This document shows positions 1 through 5,356 of a DNA stretch of 5,356 nucleotides, one piece after another. The stretch is from JAWVZH01 sp033722295 (lineage in GTDB: Bacteria; Bacteroidota; Bacteroidia; Chitinophagales; Saprospiraceae), in NCBI GenBank assembly GCA_033722295.1, contig JAWVZH010000177.1, forward strand, positions 1 through 5,356, written 5' to 3'. The notes beneath the pieces were generated by a model that saw nothing but the letters and a program-made list of their open reading frames with translations, searched no databases and had not been told where the DNA came from. Both the position numbers and the translations under genes were made by a program. How positions within the stretch are numbered: position 1 is the stretch's first letter; every line of letters starts with the position of its first letter.

Positions 1-54
1 ATTAGCTTCAATTGATTCATTATTGGGATGCCCGGACAGAGAAATACGCTGCAT
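1..54 (-). CDS. possible 5' end of a leftward gene (partial, unidentified)
   Basis: Reading leftward from an ATG at 54-52, the frame stays open for 18 codons to the window edge and begins MQRISLSGHPNN. An in-frame TGA lies four codons upstream of the ATG, so the gene could not begin much earlier. I do not recognise the protein, see no ribosome binding site, and found no -7 promoter box on this strand in 55-240. Eighteen open codons are easily expected by chance. A competing + strand frame is also open from base 2 to a TGA at 71-73 and could equally be the tail of an upstream gene. The entry marks what may lie at the edge and is not a firm gene call. Confidence 0.15.
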   Translation of the reverse strand, partial: MQRISLSGHPNNESIEAN

Positions 55-261
55 GGGCGTTTCTCATGTCTGAGTAAGATATACTCTTAAGGACCAATGT
101 CTTAAGTCTTGCCAGTGACATTTCTGTTCCCTGAATAAAAAATCCTTCTTTAATTCCATCTTATAAATTTGACCAGAAACTAACAAAGCATCACTCTGGT
201 CATCCCACTATAAAACCTCCCGGGCCCTCGTCGGTTAATAGATATGTCATCTACCTGTGAA
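55..261. other. upstream intergenic region without a convincing gene
   Basis: About 200 bases lead up to the dioxygenase. They contain two CTTAAG hexamers (86-91 and 101-106), a short GC-rich patch (CCTCCCGGGCCC, near 217-228) in otherwise AT-rich DNA, and one match to the Bacteroidota -7 box (164-171). On the minus strand a stop-to-stop frame runs through 207-67 (47 codons), but it gives no recognisable protein. I see no tRNA, no clear terminator and no riboswitch-like fold. Confidence 0.5.
164..171 (+). promoter_or_regulatory. candidate -7 promoter box for the dioxygenase gene
   Basis: TAAATTTG matches the Bacteroidota sigma-ABfr -7 consensus TAnnTTTG exactly. Transcription would start near 178, leaving a leader of roughly 65 to 85 bases before the two possible ATG codons (244 and 262). 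No TTTG -33 box is visible at the expected distance upstream, so this is a weak prediction from one short motif. Confidence 0.28.
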
Positions 262-1149
262 ATGGATAGAAATAGCTTTTTAAAGAAATTGGCACTGCTG
301 CCTGTCGCTTTTAACATTATGAAACTAAGATCTCTGGATAAGTGGGCATCTGACCTGGGGAATACTCAAAAGATGCCAGTACTGTTTTTGGGTCATGGCA
401 GTCCTATGAATGCCATTGAAGAAAATGAATTTGTCCGCGGCTTCAGGCAAGCGGCCAAGGAAATTCCCACTCCTTCCGCTATTTTATGTATTTCCGCTCA
501 CTGGGAAACCAACGGCACACTTGTAACGGCCATGGAAAACCCAAAGACCATTCACGATTTTGGCGGCTTTCCCAAGCAACTATATGAGGTACAATATCCA
601 GCACCAGGAAGTCCCGAGTTAGCCAAAGAAGTGCAGTCTACTATCAATACTGCCAACGTAGAATTAGACCACAGTTGGGGGCTGGACCACGGCGCCTGGA
701 GTGTGATCAAACATCTTTATCCCAAAGCCAACATTCCGGTCATCCAGATGAGCCTGGATCACAGAAAGGATCCGAAATATCACTACGAACTGGCCAGGGA
801 GCTGAGCATTTTAAGACAGAAAGGCGTTCTGATCATCGGTAGTGGCAATATCGTTCATAATCTGAGAATGGTTGACTGGAAGAACCTCAATAAGGTGGAT
901 TACGCCTACGATTGGGCCACAGAGGCACATTCAAGGATCAATGACATGATATTGTCATCTGATCACCGGTCATTGATCGAATATAGAAAGCAGGGCAGAG
1001 CTTTTCAGTTATCGGTACCCACGCCAGAGCATTTCTTGCCACTGCTCTACACCTTGGGACTTCAGGATAAAGACGACGACATCGCACTTTTCAATGACAG
1101 AGCCATTGCCGGATCACTGACGATGACTTCGGTTAAAATAGGGTGTTAA
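262..1149 (+). CDS. ygiD: 4,5-DOPA dioxygenase extradiol, YgiD/LigB-type class III ring-cleavage enzyme
   Basis: The protein is co-linear with E. coli YgiD, a Zn-dependent enzyme that opens the catechol ring of L-DOPA between carbons 4 and 5 to give a betalamic-acid precursor. Numbering from the ATG at 262 (295 aa), visible family motifs are FLGHGSP with His45, ISAHW with His80, TIHDFGGFP with His98, GLDHGAW with His143, GSGNIVHN with His199 and TPEHFLPLLY with His257. His45, His80 and His257 align by eye with the YgiD zinc ligands His22, His57 and His234. The core starts near residue 38. The ~37-residue N-terminal extension begins MDRNSFLKKLALLP, resembling a Tat-type leader without the twin arginine, as in my recollection of Bacteroidota homologues. 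That is why I prefer ATG 262 to the in-frame ATG at 244. The natural substrate is unknown, and no neighbouring gene suggests a catechol or pigment pathway. The family call is secure, the in vivo role is not. Confidence 0.93.
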   Translation: MDRNSFLKKLALLPVAFNIMKLRSLDKWASDLGNTQKMPVLFLGHGSPMNAIEENEFVRGFRQAAKEIPTPSAILCISAHWETNGTLVTAMENPKTIHDFGGFPKQLYEVQYPAPGSPELAKEVQSTINTANVELDHSWGLDHGAWSVIKHLYPKANIPVIQMSLDHRKDPKYHYELARELSILRQKGVLIIGSGNIVHNLRMVDWKNLNKVDYAYDWATEAHSRINDMILSSDHRSLIEYRKQGRAFQLSVPTPEHFLPLLYTLGLQDKDDDIALFNDRAIAGSLTMTSVKIGC

Positions 1150-1183
1150 CTCTCATCTGGATAAATCTTTGTCTGTTGATCTG

Positions 1184-1191
1184 TACATTTG
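1184..1191 (+). promoter_or_regulatory. candidate -7 promoter box for the lipoprotein gene
   Basis: TACATTTG followed by C fits the Bacteroidota -7 consensus TAnnTTTG. A start near 1197 would leave a leader of about 42 bases before the ATG at 1239. This supports 1239 over the GTG at 1143 as the start. A TTTG lies at 1168-1171 but is too close (12 bases) to be a normal -33 box, and none is seen at the usual spacing. Confidence 0.38.
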
Positions 1192-1238
1192 CGATCTTTT
1201 ATCGGATAAATACGCTCTTATTCAGTAAGACCAAGAAT

Positions 1239-1943
1239 ATGATACTCAACATCAAAAGACAACTTCCAGGCGTTGCTATATTGTCATTGCTACTCATTTC
1301 CTGTCAACCGGATGAAAAGGATGACATGTTCAATTATGCTAATAAAGTTTACGGAAATATCTGTATGGCTCGTTTTCATGAATTGCCGCCGATGCTGGAC
1401 GACGAATCATACCGTTTTTATCAGGACATGACCGAAAAGGATAATTTGAATTTTGACAGTATCTATGTCATCGGTGAGAAATATGGTCTTCCATATACAG
1501 CCCTCACATATCTGATGGATTACGGACGTCACATGCGTCAGACAGAGAACCCGGCAGATTTTTTCTTCTTTCCAGTTTTCGAGGGCATTTCTTACTTCAA
1601 TATAGACGGGCTCTTTGAGATCGAAGAAAGCCAGTACGAATTGGGGTCAAAACCGAGAGTTGGCATGAGTCGGGATATCAATGGCAAGAAATCTCTTACG
1701 TGGGTCCAGCTTACAAAAGCCTCAGGGAATAAATACAAACTGAATATACTCTATAATTTCAGGCTGGCTGAATATCGATATAAAGCCTATTATAAGGAAG
1801 CCCGAGAAAAAGCCAGGGACGCGAGCATGAGGGAATGGCTTTCTGCAATTTATGAACAGACAGGTGAAAATAAACTCGATACAGAATTGATATACAGGCA
1901 ACTGGATCGCAAAAAGGAACAGTGTCCGGCCCATTCGGGATAG
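1239..1943 (+). CDS. hypothetical lipoprotein, probably surface-exposed
   Basis: I do not recognise the family. From the ATG at 1239 the protein has 234 residues and a classic type II signal: basic start (Lys6, Arg7), hydrophobic core VAILSLLLI, and lipobox LLISC with Cys22 as the lipidated residue. The next residues, QPDEKDD, are acidic, resembling the lipoprotein export signal that sends Bacteroidota lipoproteins to the cell surface. The mature part has an aromatic-rich middle (four Phe in a row at 108-111, then FPVFEGISYF), a probable beta region around 150-176, and a basic, charged, probably helical region at about 177-210. Two further cysteines (42 and 229) could pair. The frame extends upstream to a GTG at 1143 overlapping the dioxygenase by 7 bases. 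That would add a hydrophobic stretch but bury the signal peptide, so it is unlikely. The NTF2-like gene follows after 28 bases, suggesting co-transcription. Confidence 0.8.
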   Translation: MILNIKRQLPGVAILSLLLISCQPDEKDDMFNYANKVYGNICMARFHELPPMLDDESYRFYQDMTEKDNLNFDSIYVIGEKYGLPYTALTYLMDYGRHMRQTENPADFFFFPVFEGISYFNIDGLFEIEESQYELGSKPRVGMSRDINGKKSLTWVQLTKASGNKYKLNILYNFRLAEYRYKAYYKEAREKARDASMREWLSAIYEQTGENKLDTELIYRQLDRKKEQCPAHSG

Positions 1944-1946
1944 TAA

Positions 1947-1963
1947 TTAATATGATATATTAA
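1947..1963. repeat. AT-only inverted repeat between the lipoprotein and NTF2-like genes
   Basis: Perfect 7-base arms TTAATAT and ATATTAA flank the spacer GAT, in the 28-base gap just before the start codon at 1972. It could be an operator or a weak hairpin. It is not a good rho-independent terminator: the stem has no G or C pair and is followed by A residues, not a T run. Such palindromes arise readily in AT-rich spacers. Confidence 0.35.
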
Positions 1964-1971
1964 AATTGCAT

Positions 1972-2325
1972 ATGTCACCTAAGGAACTGGTCATAAAGTG
2001 GGTTGATGCATTCAATCAAGGGGATCTCGAAACGTTGATAAGCCTTTATGCAGAGGATGCTGTCAATCATCAGGTTGCCAACGACCCTGTAGTGGGGAAA
2101 CCCGCAATTATAAAGATGTTCGAGAAGGAGTTTGATACTGCTGATATGATGTGTATTATAGAAAATCTGTATGAAGATGGTGACTGGGCAATTTTGGAGT
2201 GGAAGGATCCGAAAGGTCTTCGCGGTTGTGGCTTTTTTCGAATTGTGAACGGTAAGATCAAACTTCAAAGAGGCTATTGGGACAAGTTGACCTTTTTAAA
2301 AATGCATGACCTTCCTATACCTTGA
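1972..2325 (+). CDS. NTF2/SnoaL-like family protein
   Basis: A 117-residue single-domain protein of the NTF2-like alpha+beta cone fold (SnoaL-like / 'nuclear transport factor 2 family'). The family pattern is visible: an N-terminal helix ending WVDAFNQGD (10-18), then LISLYAEDAVNH (22-33), PVVGKPAIIKMF (39-50), and the strands DWAILEWKD (71-79), CGFFRIVNGKI (86-96) and RGYWDKLTF (100-108). No signal peptide or membrane segment is present, so it should be cytoplasmic. Members of this fold range from isomerases and hydrolases to ligand-binding proteins. Asp29 and His33 sit where some relatives have pocket residues, but no function can be assigned. I start at ATG 1972, two codons inside a longer frame from TTG 1966, because MSPKELVIKW fits the family N-terminus. 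It lies 28 bases after the lipoprotein gene and 76 before the transporter gene. Confidence 0.85.
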   Translation: MSPKELVIKWVDAFNQGDLETLISLYAEDAVNHQVANDPVVGKPAIIKMFEKEFDTADMMCIIENLYEDGDWAILEWKDPKGLRGCGFFRIVNGKIKLQRGYWDKLTFLKMHDLPIP

Positions 2326-2382
2326 CGATCATTAGTTAAGGACTGTTCCCGTCATCAAGGCAAAAAACTATCTGCGCGTGTT

Positions 2383-2404
2383 CGTTGTATTTAGTTATAC
2401 AATG
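2383..2404 (+). promoter_or_regulatory. inverted repeat covering the transporter start codon
   Basis: Perfect arms TTGTAT (2385-2390) and ATACAA (2397-2402) flank the 6-base spacer TTAGTT. In RNA the stem extends outward by a G-U and a C-G pair to 8 base pairs. This would place the AUG at 2402-2404 inside the stem. It could be a protein operator or a hairpin masking the start codon. No ligand-binding fold is evident in this short leader, and the stem is AU-rich, so stability would be modest. Confidence 0.35.
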
Positions 2405-3040
2405 TTCAACAAGGAAAACGATCCAAACAAGCTTTTGAATTTCGCTCTCATCCTGAGCTTAATAACCATTATTTATAATGTTCTGGAAGGGGTCGTAGCC
2501 ACATATTTCGGGAGATCTGATGAAACGCTCGCTCTTTTCGGTTTCGGTGTGGACAGTTTCGTGGAAGTCATATCAGCCCTTGGAATAACGCACATGATAT
2601 TCAGGATGAAAGGTAATGCTGTCGCCAAAAGAGATCGCTTTGAGCGCCTTGCCCTCAGGATTACCGGTTCTGCTTTTTACTTATTGAGCATTGGTTTGGT
2701 CGCCAGTGCAATATTTGCCATCCACACCAAAAGCGAACCCCTGACCACCCGCGCAGGTATTGTCATAGCTCTTATTTCCATCTTCACGATGTACTTTTTG
2801 TATAAGAAAAAACTTCAGGTCGGTCGAAAGCTGGATTCTGCACCTGTTATTTCCGATGCCCATTGCACAAAAGCGTGTTTTTATCTTTCGTTCATACTTT
2901 TAGCCTCCAGTATTTTATACGAATTATTCCAAGTGCCTTACGTCGATGCGATAGGAGGCCTTGGCATTGCATGGTATGCGTTTAAAGAAGGACGGGAAGC
3001 ATTCGATAAAGCCGCTTCAGCATCTTTAGGGAAATGCTAA
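2402..3040 (+). CDS. cation transporter, short CDF/TMEM163-like type without cytoplasmic domain
   Basis: A 212-residue inner-membrane protein with about six hydrophobic segments (near 12-34, 43-67, 86-107, 116-135, 157-176 and 181-195), related to cation diffusion facilitators, which move divalent metals such as Zn2+ out of the cytoplasm by proton exchange. Typical CDFs are about 300 residues. This one ends shortly after TM6 and lacks the C-terminal metal-binding domain, as in short TMEM163-like 'cation transporter' proteins. TM2 has FGFGVDSFVE, where Asp51 and Glu55 match the DxxxD of E. coli YiiP (Asp45, Asp49). TM5 has SDAHCTKACFYLS, where Cys155 and Cys159 fall at YiiP His153 and Asp157. 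TM6 has VDAIGGLGIAWYAFKEG, matching the ADxxxxLGIGIY pattern. A GTG at 2378 would add eight residues, but ATG 2402 gives the natural polar N-terminus. The metal and direction of transport are not determined. The gene may be last in an operon beginning with the lipoprotein. Confidence 0.82.
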   Translation: MFNKENDPNKLLNFALILSLITIIYNVLEGVVATYFGRSDETLALFGFGVDSFVEVISALGITHMIFRMKGNAVAKRDRFERLALRITGSAFYLLSIGLVASAIFAIHTKSEPLTTRAGIVIALISIFTMYFLYKKKLQVGRKLDSAPVISDAHCTKACFYLSFILLASSILYELFQVPYVDAIGGLGIAWYAFKEGREAFDKAASASLGKC

Positions 3041-3121
3041 GCCTGCTGCCAGAATCTTCTGATCCACGTCAAATAGAAAATTTTAAACTATATCGGATTA
3101 TTTCCTGGTCTGCAACGAAGG
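3041..3121. other. convergent intergenic gap without a clear terminator
   Basis: This 81-base spacer separates the ends of the transporter and receptor genes. It contains only a tight small inverted repeat (CAGAA-TC-TTCTG, 3050-3061) and the palindrome AAAATTTT. Neither makes a stable hairpin followed by a T run in either direction. Termination is unresolved from sequence and may be rho-dependent. Confidence 0.5.
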
Positions 3122-5356
3122 CTATCTTCTCCTACCCGTATATGTCATAGCCTCTCCTTTTCCAAAGCTATAACTAAATCCCAGAGTGATGAACCGTCCT
3201 CTTTGTGAAAAATCATAGACATAATAATTCTCCTGATCTATGATATTCTCACGGATTCGTGAGGCAAAAACATCGCGTACACTGAAATTTATTACGCCCT
3301 TGCCATCCCACAGTTTTTTTCTGATACCGGCATCTGCATGAGCAAATCCAGATCGACTACCCTGAACAGTTTCATACGGCGAGCGATAATTGCCGGTCAA
3401 TTCCACTTCTATCTTGAATGGCAGTTTCACTTTAGTCGTCACCCTCGCGTGCCACAGCTCTCCTTCAAAATCAAAATTCTGGTCCTGAAACATACCATCA
3501 CGACTGAATATTCCATAGTTGAAATCTCCGTTGATCGTTAACCACTTGACCGGAGTGTATTTACCATTGATCTCAAATCCCGTCTGATTTCTGGTTCCAA
3601 TATTCTCCGGCATCTGGATCGTAACATTATCCTCGTAAATGAAGACGCGGTCTATAACATCCCTGGTGTAAAGGTGATAAACACTCGCATTTATAGAAGC
3701 CTGATCCAATATCAGGATTCCGGTAAGTTCATAGCTGTCGCCAAATTCAGGAAGAAGTCTGGGGTTTCCCTGACGGATGTTATACTGGTTCCGAATATTA
3801 AAGAACGGATTCAAGTCCCATAACCTCGGTCGAGTAACACGGCGACTGTATCCTGCCTGAAATGAAAAGCGTTCACTGAATTTATATGACGTGTGGAAAG
3901 TAGGAAATAGGTTTGTAAATCTCTGATAGTTTCTTTCCCCTGTATTGGTCAATAGTGTAGTCAGGTCGGTGTTCTCAACTCGCAATCCCAATTTTACACC
4001 CCAGGTCTCACCTTCATAAGACCCGGTGCCATAAAGTCCCAAGACTTTTTGATTGTACTCAAAGTTATTCGTAAAATTTTCATTGACCACTTCATCGCCA
4101 CCGATCACATCGAAAACAGCATAGTCATTACCCACATCATTGATCTCGTAGTGGGCACCGGCTTCTATGGTCCATTGTTCGTCAAGGGGGTTTGTATAAT
4201 CGATCTTATATACGAAATCCTGCTTGTGAAAATCCGTTTCCGTGATCTGATCAGGATCGACCTCATTAGACACTATTGGTGTGTTCTGGAATTCAGATGA
4301 CAGTTCTTTTCCAAAAAAGCTTCCCAAAGTGCTAAGCAACAAAACGTGATCTTCATTTTGTCCAAATTGCCTTTTGTATTGCAGGTCGTACTGATATTTC
4401 GGATTTCCAGCTGAAGTTGTCTCCTCACGTTCAAAGCTGGAAACAAGCTCATTCTGGAAGTTATAAAATTCAAATTCAGTTTCCGATGGCTGATCCTCTA
4501 TCTCGTAGGCAAAGCTTCCGGAGAGCGTAATTATATTAAAGTCGTTGATGTAATAATCAGTACCCAGCGTAATGTTATAAAATTCCTCATTGCGATACTC
4601 GATGCCATCGCTTTTGAGAAAGGTTCGAGATGTAAGGTCGCGTATCTCGCTCTCACGATATCGCGGGAGTGACCTGTAGCCTCCGCCGAATTGCGTGAAG
4701 AAATTGAAATTATCAGTTCTGAGATTCAGGCTGGCCCCGATGCTGTGATTATGAGGCACACCCGTATTGACAGATGCCGAACCGTTAAATCCTTTTTTCT
4801 CTTCTTTTCTCAATACGATATTTATAATACCCGATGTGCCTTCAGCCTCATATTTAGCGGACGGATTTGTGATCACCTCCACACTTTCGATCATATCTGC
4901 GGTAATCGTACCAAGTGCATTGCTACCTTCATCTGAAAGTACCGAGGGTTTTCCATTGATCAGAATTTGTACACCCTGATTGCCTCTGAGTGAGATGTTC
5001 CCTTCGATGTCCACATTGACCGAAGGCACATTATCAAGCACTTCCAAAGCGCCCATCCCTGTAGAGCTTATATCTTGGCCAACATTAAAAACTCTCTTGT
5101 CCAGTCTGAACTCTACGGTCGATCGCTCAGCCGTCACATCTACCTGCTGAAGTTGACGGGCATCCTGCAGAAGCTCTATCATCCCAAGGTTCAACCTATT
5201 ATTCCGGATGTCATAATCCCTTATCATCGCGTTCTGATAACCAATGAAGCTTATCTCAAGATAAAAATCCCTGCCTGAACTTGTTTTTATTTTGAATGTA
5301 CCATCATTCGCCGTAGTAGTGCCCGTGATCATTTCTTCAGACGACGTATTCATGAC
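3122..5356 (-). CDS. TonB-dependent-receptor-like outer membrane beta-barrel protein (5' end missing)
   Basis: A large outer-membrane receptor with 744 visible residues. The frame is open through the right edge, so ATG 5353-5351 is internal and the signal peptide plus first part of the N-terminal domain lie outside. Numbered from that Met, residues 1-60 are the end of a carboxypeptidase-regulatory-like domain (TTANDGTFKI, ISFIGYQ). A linker with LQQVDVTAERS (68-78) follows. The plug spans about 95-182, with ALEVLDNVPSVNVD, ISLRGNQGVQILINGKPS, DMIESVEVITNPSAKYEAEG and TSGIINIVLRK. The barrel runs from about 188 to 732, with alternating aromatic strands, the conserved-looking YSRRVTRPRLWDLNPFF and a final strand FITLGFSYSFGK. 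A short basic tail, GEAMTYTGRRR, follows the last strand. This matches the outer-membrane beta-barrel family common in Bacteroidota, not the SusC class. The transported ligand cannot be told, and no SusD partner or regulator is in view. Its promoter lies outside the window. Confidence 0.93.
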   Translation of the reverse strand, partial: VMNTSSEEMITGTTTANDGTFKIKTSSGRDFYLEISFIGYQNAMIRDYDIRNNRLNLGMIELLQDARQLQQVDVTAERSTVEFRLDKRVFNVGQDISSTGMGALEVLDNVPSVNVDIEGNISLRGNQGVQILINGKPSVLSDEGSNALGTITADMIESVEVITNPSAKYEAEGTSGIINIVLRKEEKKGFNGSASVNTGVPHNHSIGASLNLRTDNFNFFTQFGGGYRSLPRYRESEIRDLTSRTFLKSDGIEYRNEEFYNITLGTDYYINDFNIITLSGSFAYEIEDQPSETEFEFYNFQNELVSSFEREETTSAGNPKYQYDLQYKRQFGQNEDHVLLLSTLGSFFGKELSSEFQNTPIVSNEVDPDQITETDFHKQDFVYKIDYTNPLDEQWTIEAGAHYEINDVGNDYAVFDVIGGDEVVNENFTNNFEYNQKVLGLYGTGSYEGETWGVKLGLRVENTDLTTLLTNTGERNYQRFTNLFPTFHTSYKFSERFSFQAGYSRRVTRPRLWDLNPFFNIRNQYNIRQGNPRLLPEFGDSYELTGILILDQASINASVYHLYTRDVIDRVFIYEDNVTIQMPENIGTRNQTGFEINGKYTPVKWLTINGDFNYGIFSRDGMFQDQNFDFEGELWHARVTTKVKLPFKIEVELTGNYRSPYETVQGSRSGFAHADAGIRKKLWDGKGVINFSVRDVFASRIRENIIDQENYYVYDFSQRGRFITLGFSYSFGKGEAMTYTGRRR

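Noticed and set aside
86..106. Two CTTAAG hexamers spaced 9 bases apart, a possible operator or hairpin
   Set aside because: The palindromic hexamers do not extend into longer arms (flanking bases mismatch), so this is likely coincidence.
67..207. 47-codon stop-to-stop frame on the minus strand, containing SGQIYKMELKKDFLFREQ
   Set aside because: No recognisable protein, no convincing start or ribosome binding site, and a frame of this length is expected by chance across six frames.
217..228. GC-rich patch with overlapping CCCGGG and GGGCCC palindromes, suggestive of a cloning site or element end
   Set aside because: Too short, with no flanking direct repeats or vector-like sequence; the surrounding DNA is consistent with the rest of the window.
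1722..2268. Minus-strand open frames opposite the lipoprotein and NTF2-like genes
   Set aside because: Antisense shadows of genes whose + strand products have clear signals or family motifs.
3050..3061. CAGAA-TC-TTCTG as a terminator for the convergent genes
   Set aside because: A two-base loop is too tight, the stem is short, and no T run follows in either direction.
3338..5278. Several small open frames on the + strand and one on the minus strand inside the receptor gene
   Set aside because: They lie wholly within the strongly supported receptor coding frame and show no protein-like features of their own.
3122..5356. SusC/SusD-type polysaccharide utilisation locus
   Set aside because: The receptor fits the plain outer-membrane barrel family, and there is no SusD-like gene, glycoside hydrolase or sigma/anti-sigma pair in the window.

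Overview
The window looks like ordinary chromosomal DNA from a member of the Bacteroidota, perhaps a marine Cytophagales- or Flavobacteriia-like organism. The phylum call rests on several signs. There is a large outer-membrane barrel receptor with a carboxypeptidase-regulatory-like N-terminus. One lipoprotein carries an acidic stretch right after the lipidated cysteine. Two matches to the Bacteroidota -7 promoter box (TAnnTTTG) lie upstream of genes, and clear Shine-Dalgarno sequences are lacking. Placement below phylum is a guess. Composition is moderately AT-rich and even, with no sign of recent transfer, mobile elements, CRISPR, tRNA or rRNA.

Layout: bases 1-261 hold no convincing gene, though a leftward frame may run off the left edge. 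Four genes then lie on the + strand: a YgiD/LigB-type 4,5-DOPA extradiol dioxygenase (262-1149), an unrecognised lipoprotein (1239-1943), a small NTF2/SnoaL-like protein (1972-2325) and a short cation-diffusion-facilitator-like membrane protein (2402-3040). On the minus strand, converging on them, is a TonB-dependent-receptor-like outer-membrane protein (3122-5356). Its 5' end lies beyond the right edge. The 81-base gap at the convergence has no strong terminator hairpin.

The lipoprotein, NTF2-like and transporter genes are spaced 28 and 76 bases apart and could share a transcript starting near 1197. They do not form a recognisable pathway, and the dioxygenase is not accompanied by other aromatic-degradation genes. 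I see no clear new multi-gene system. The points most worth a second look are the predicted D/E plus Cys/Cys metal site in the tail-less CDF-like transporter, an inverted repeat that folds over that gene's start codon, and the orphan lipoprotein with a probable surface-export signal.
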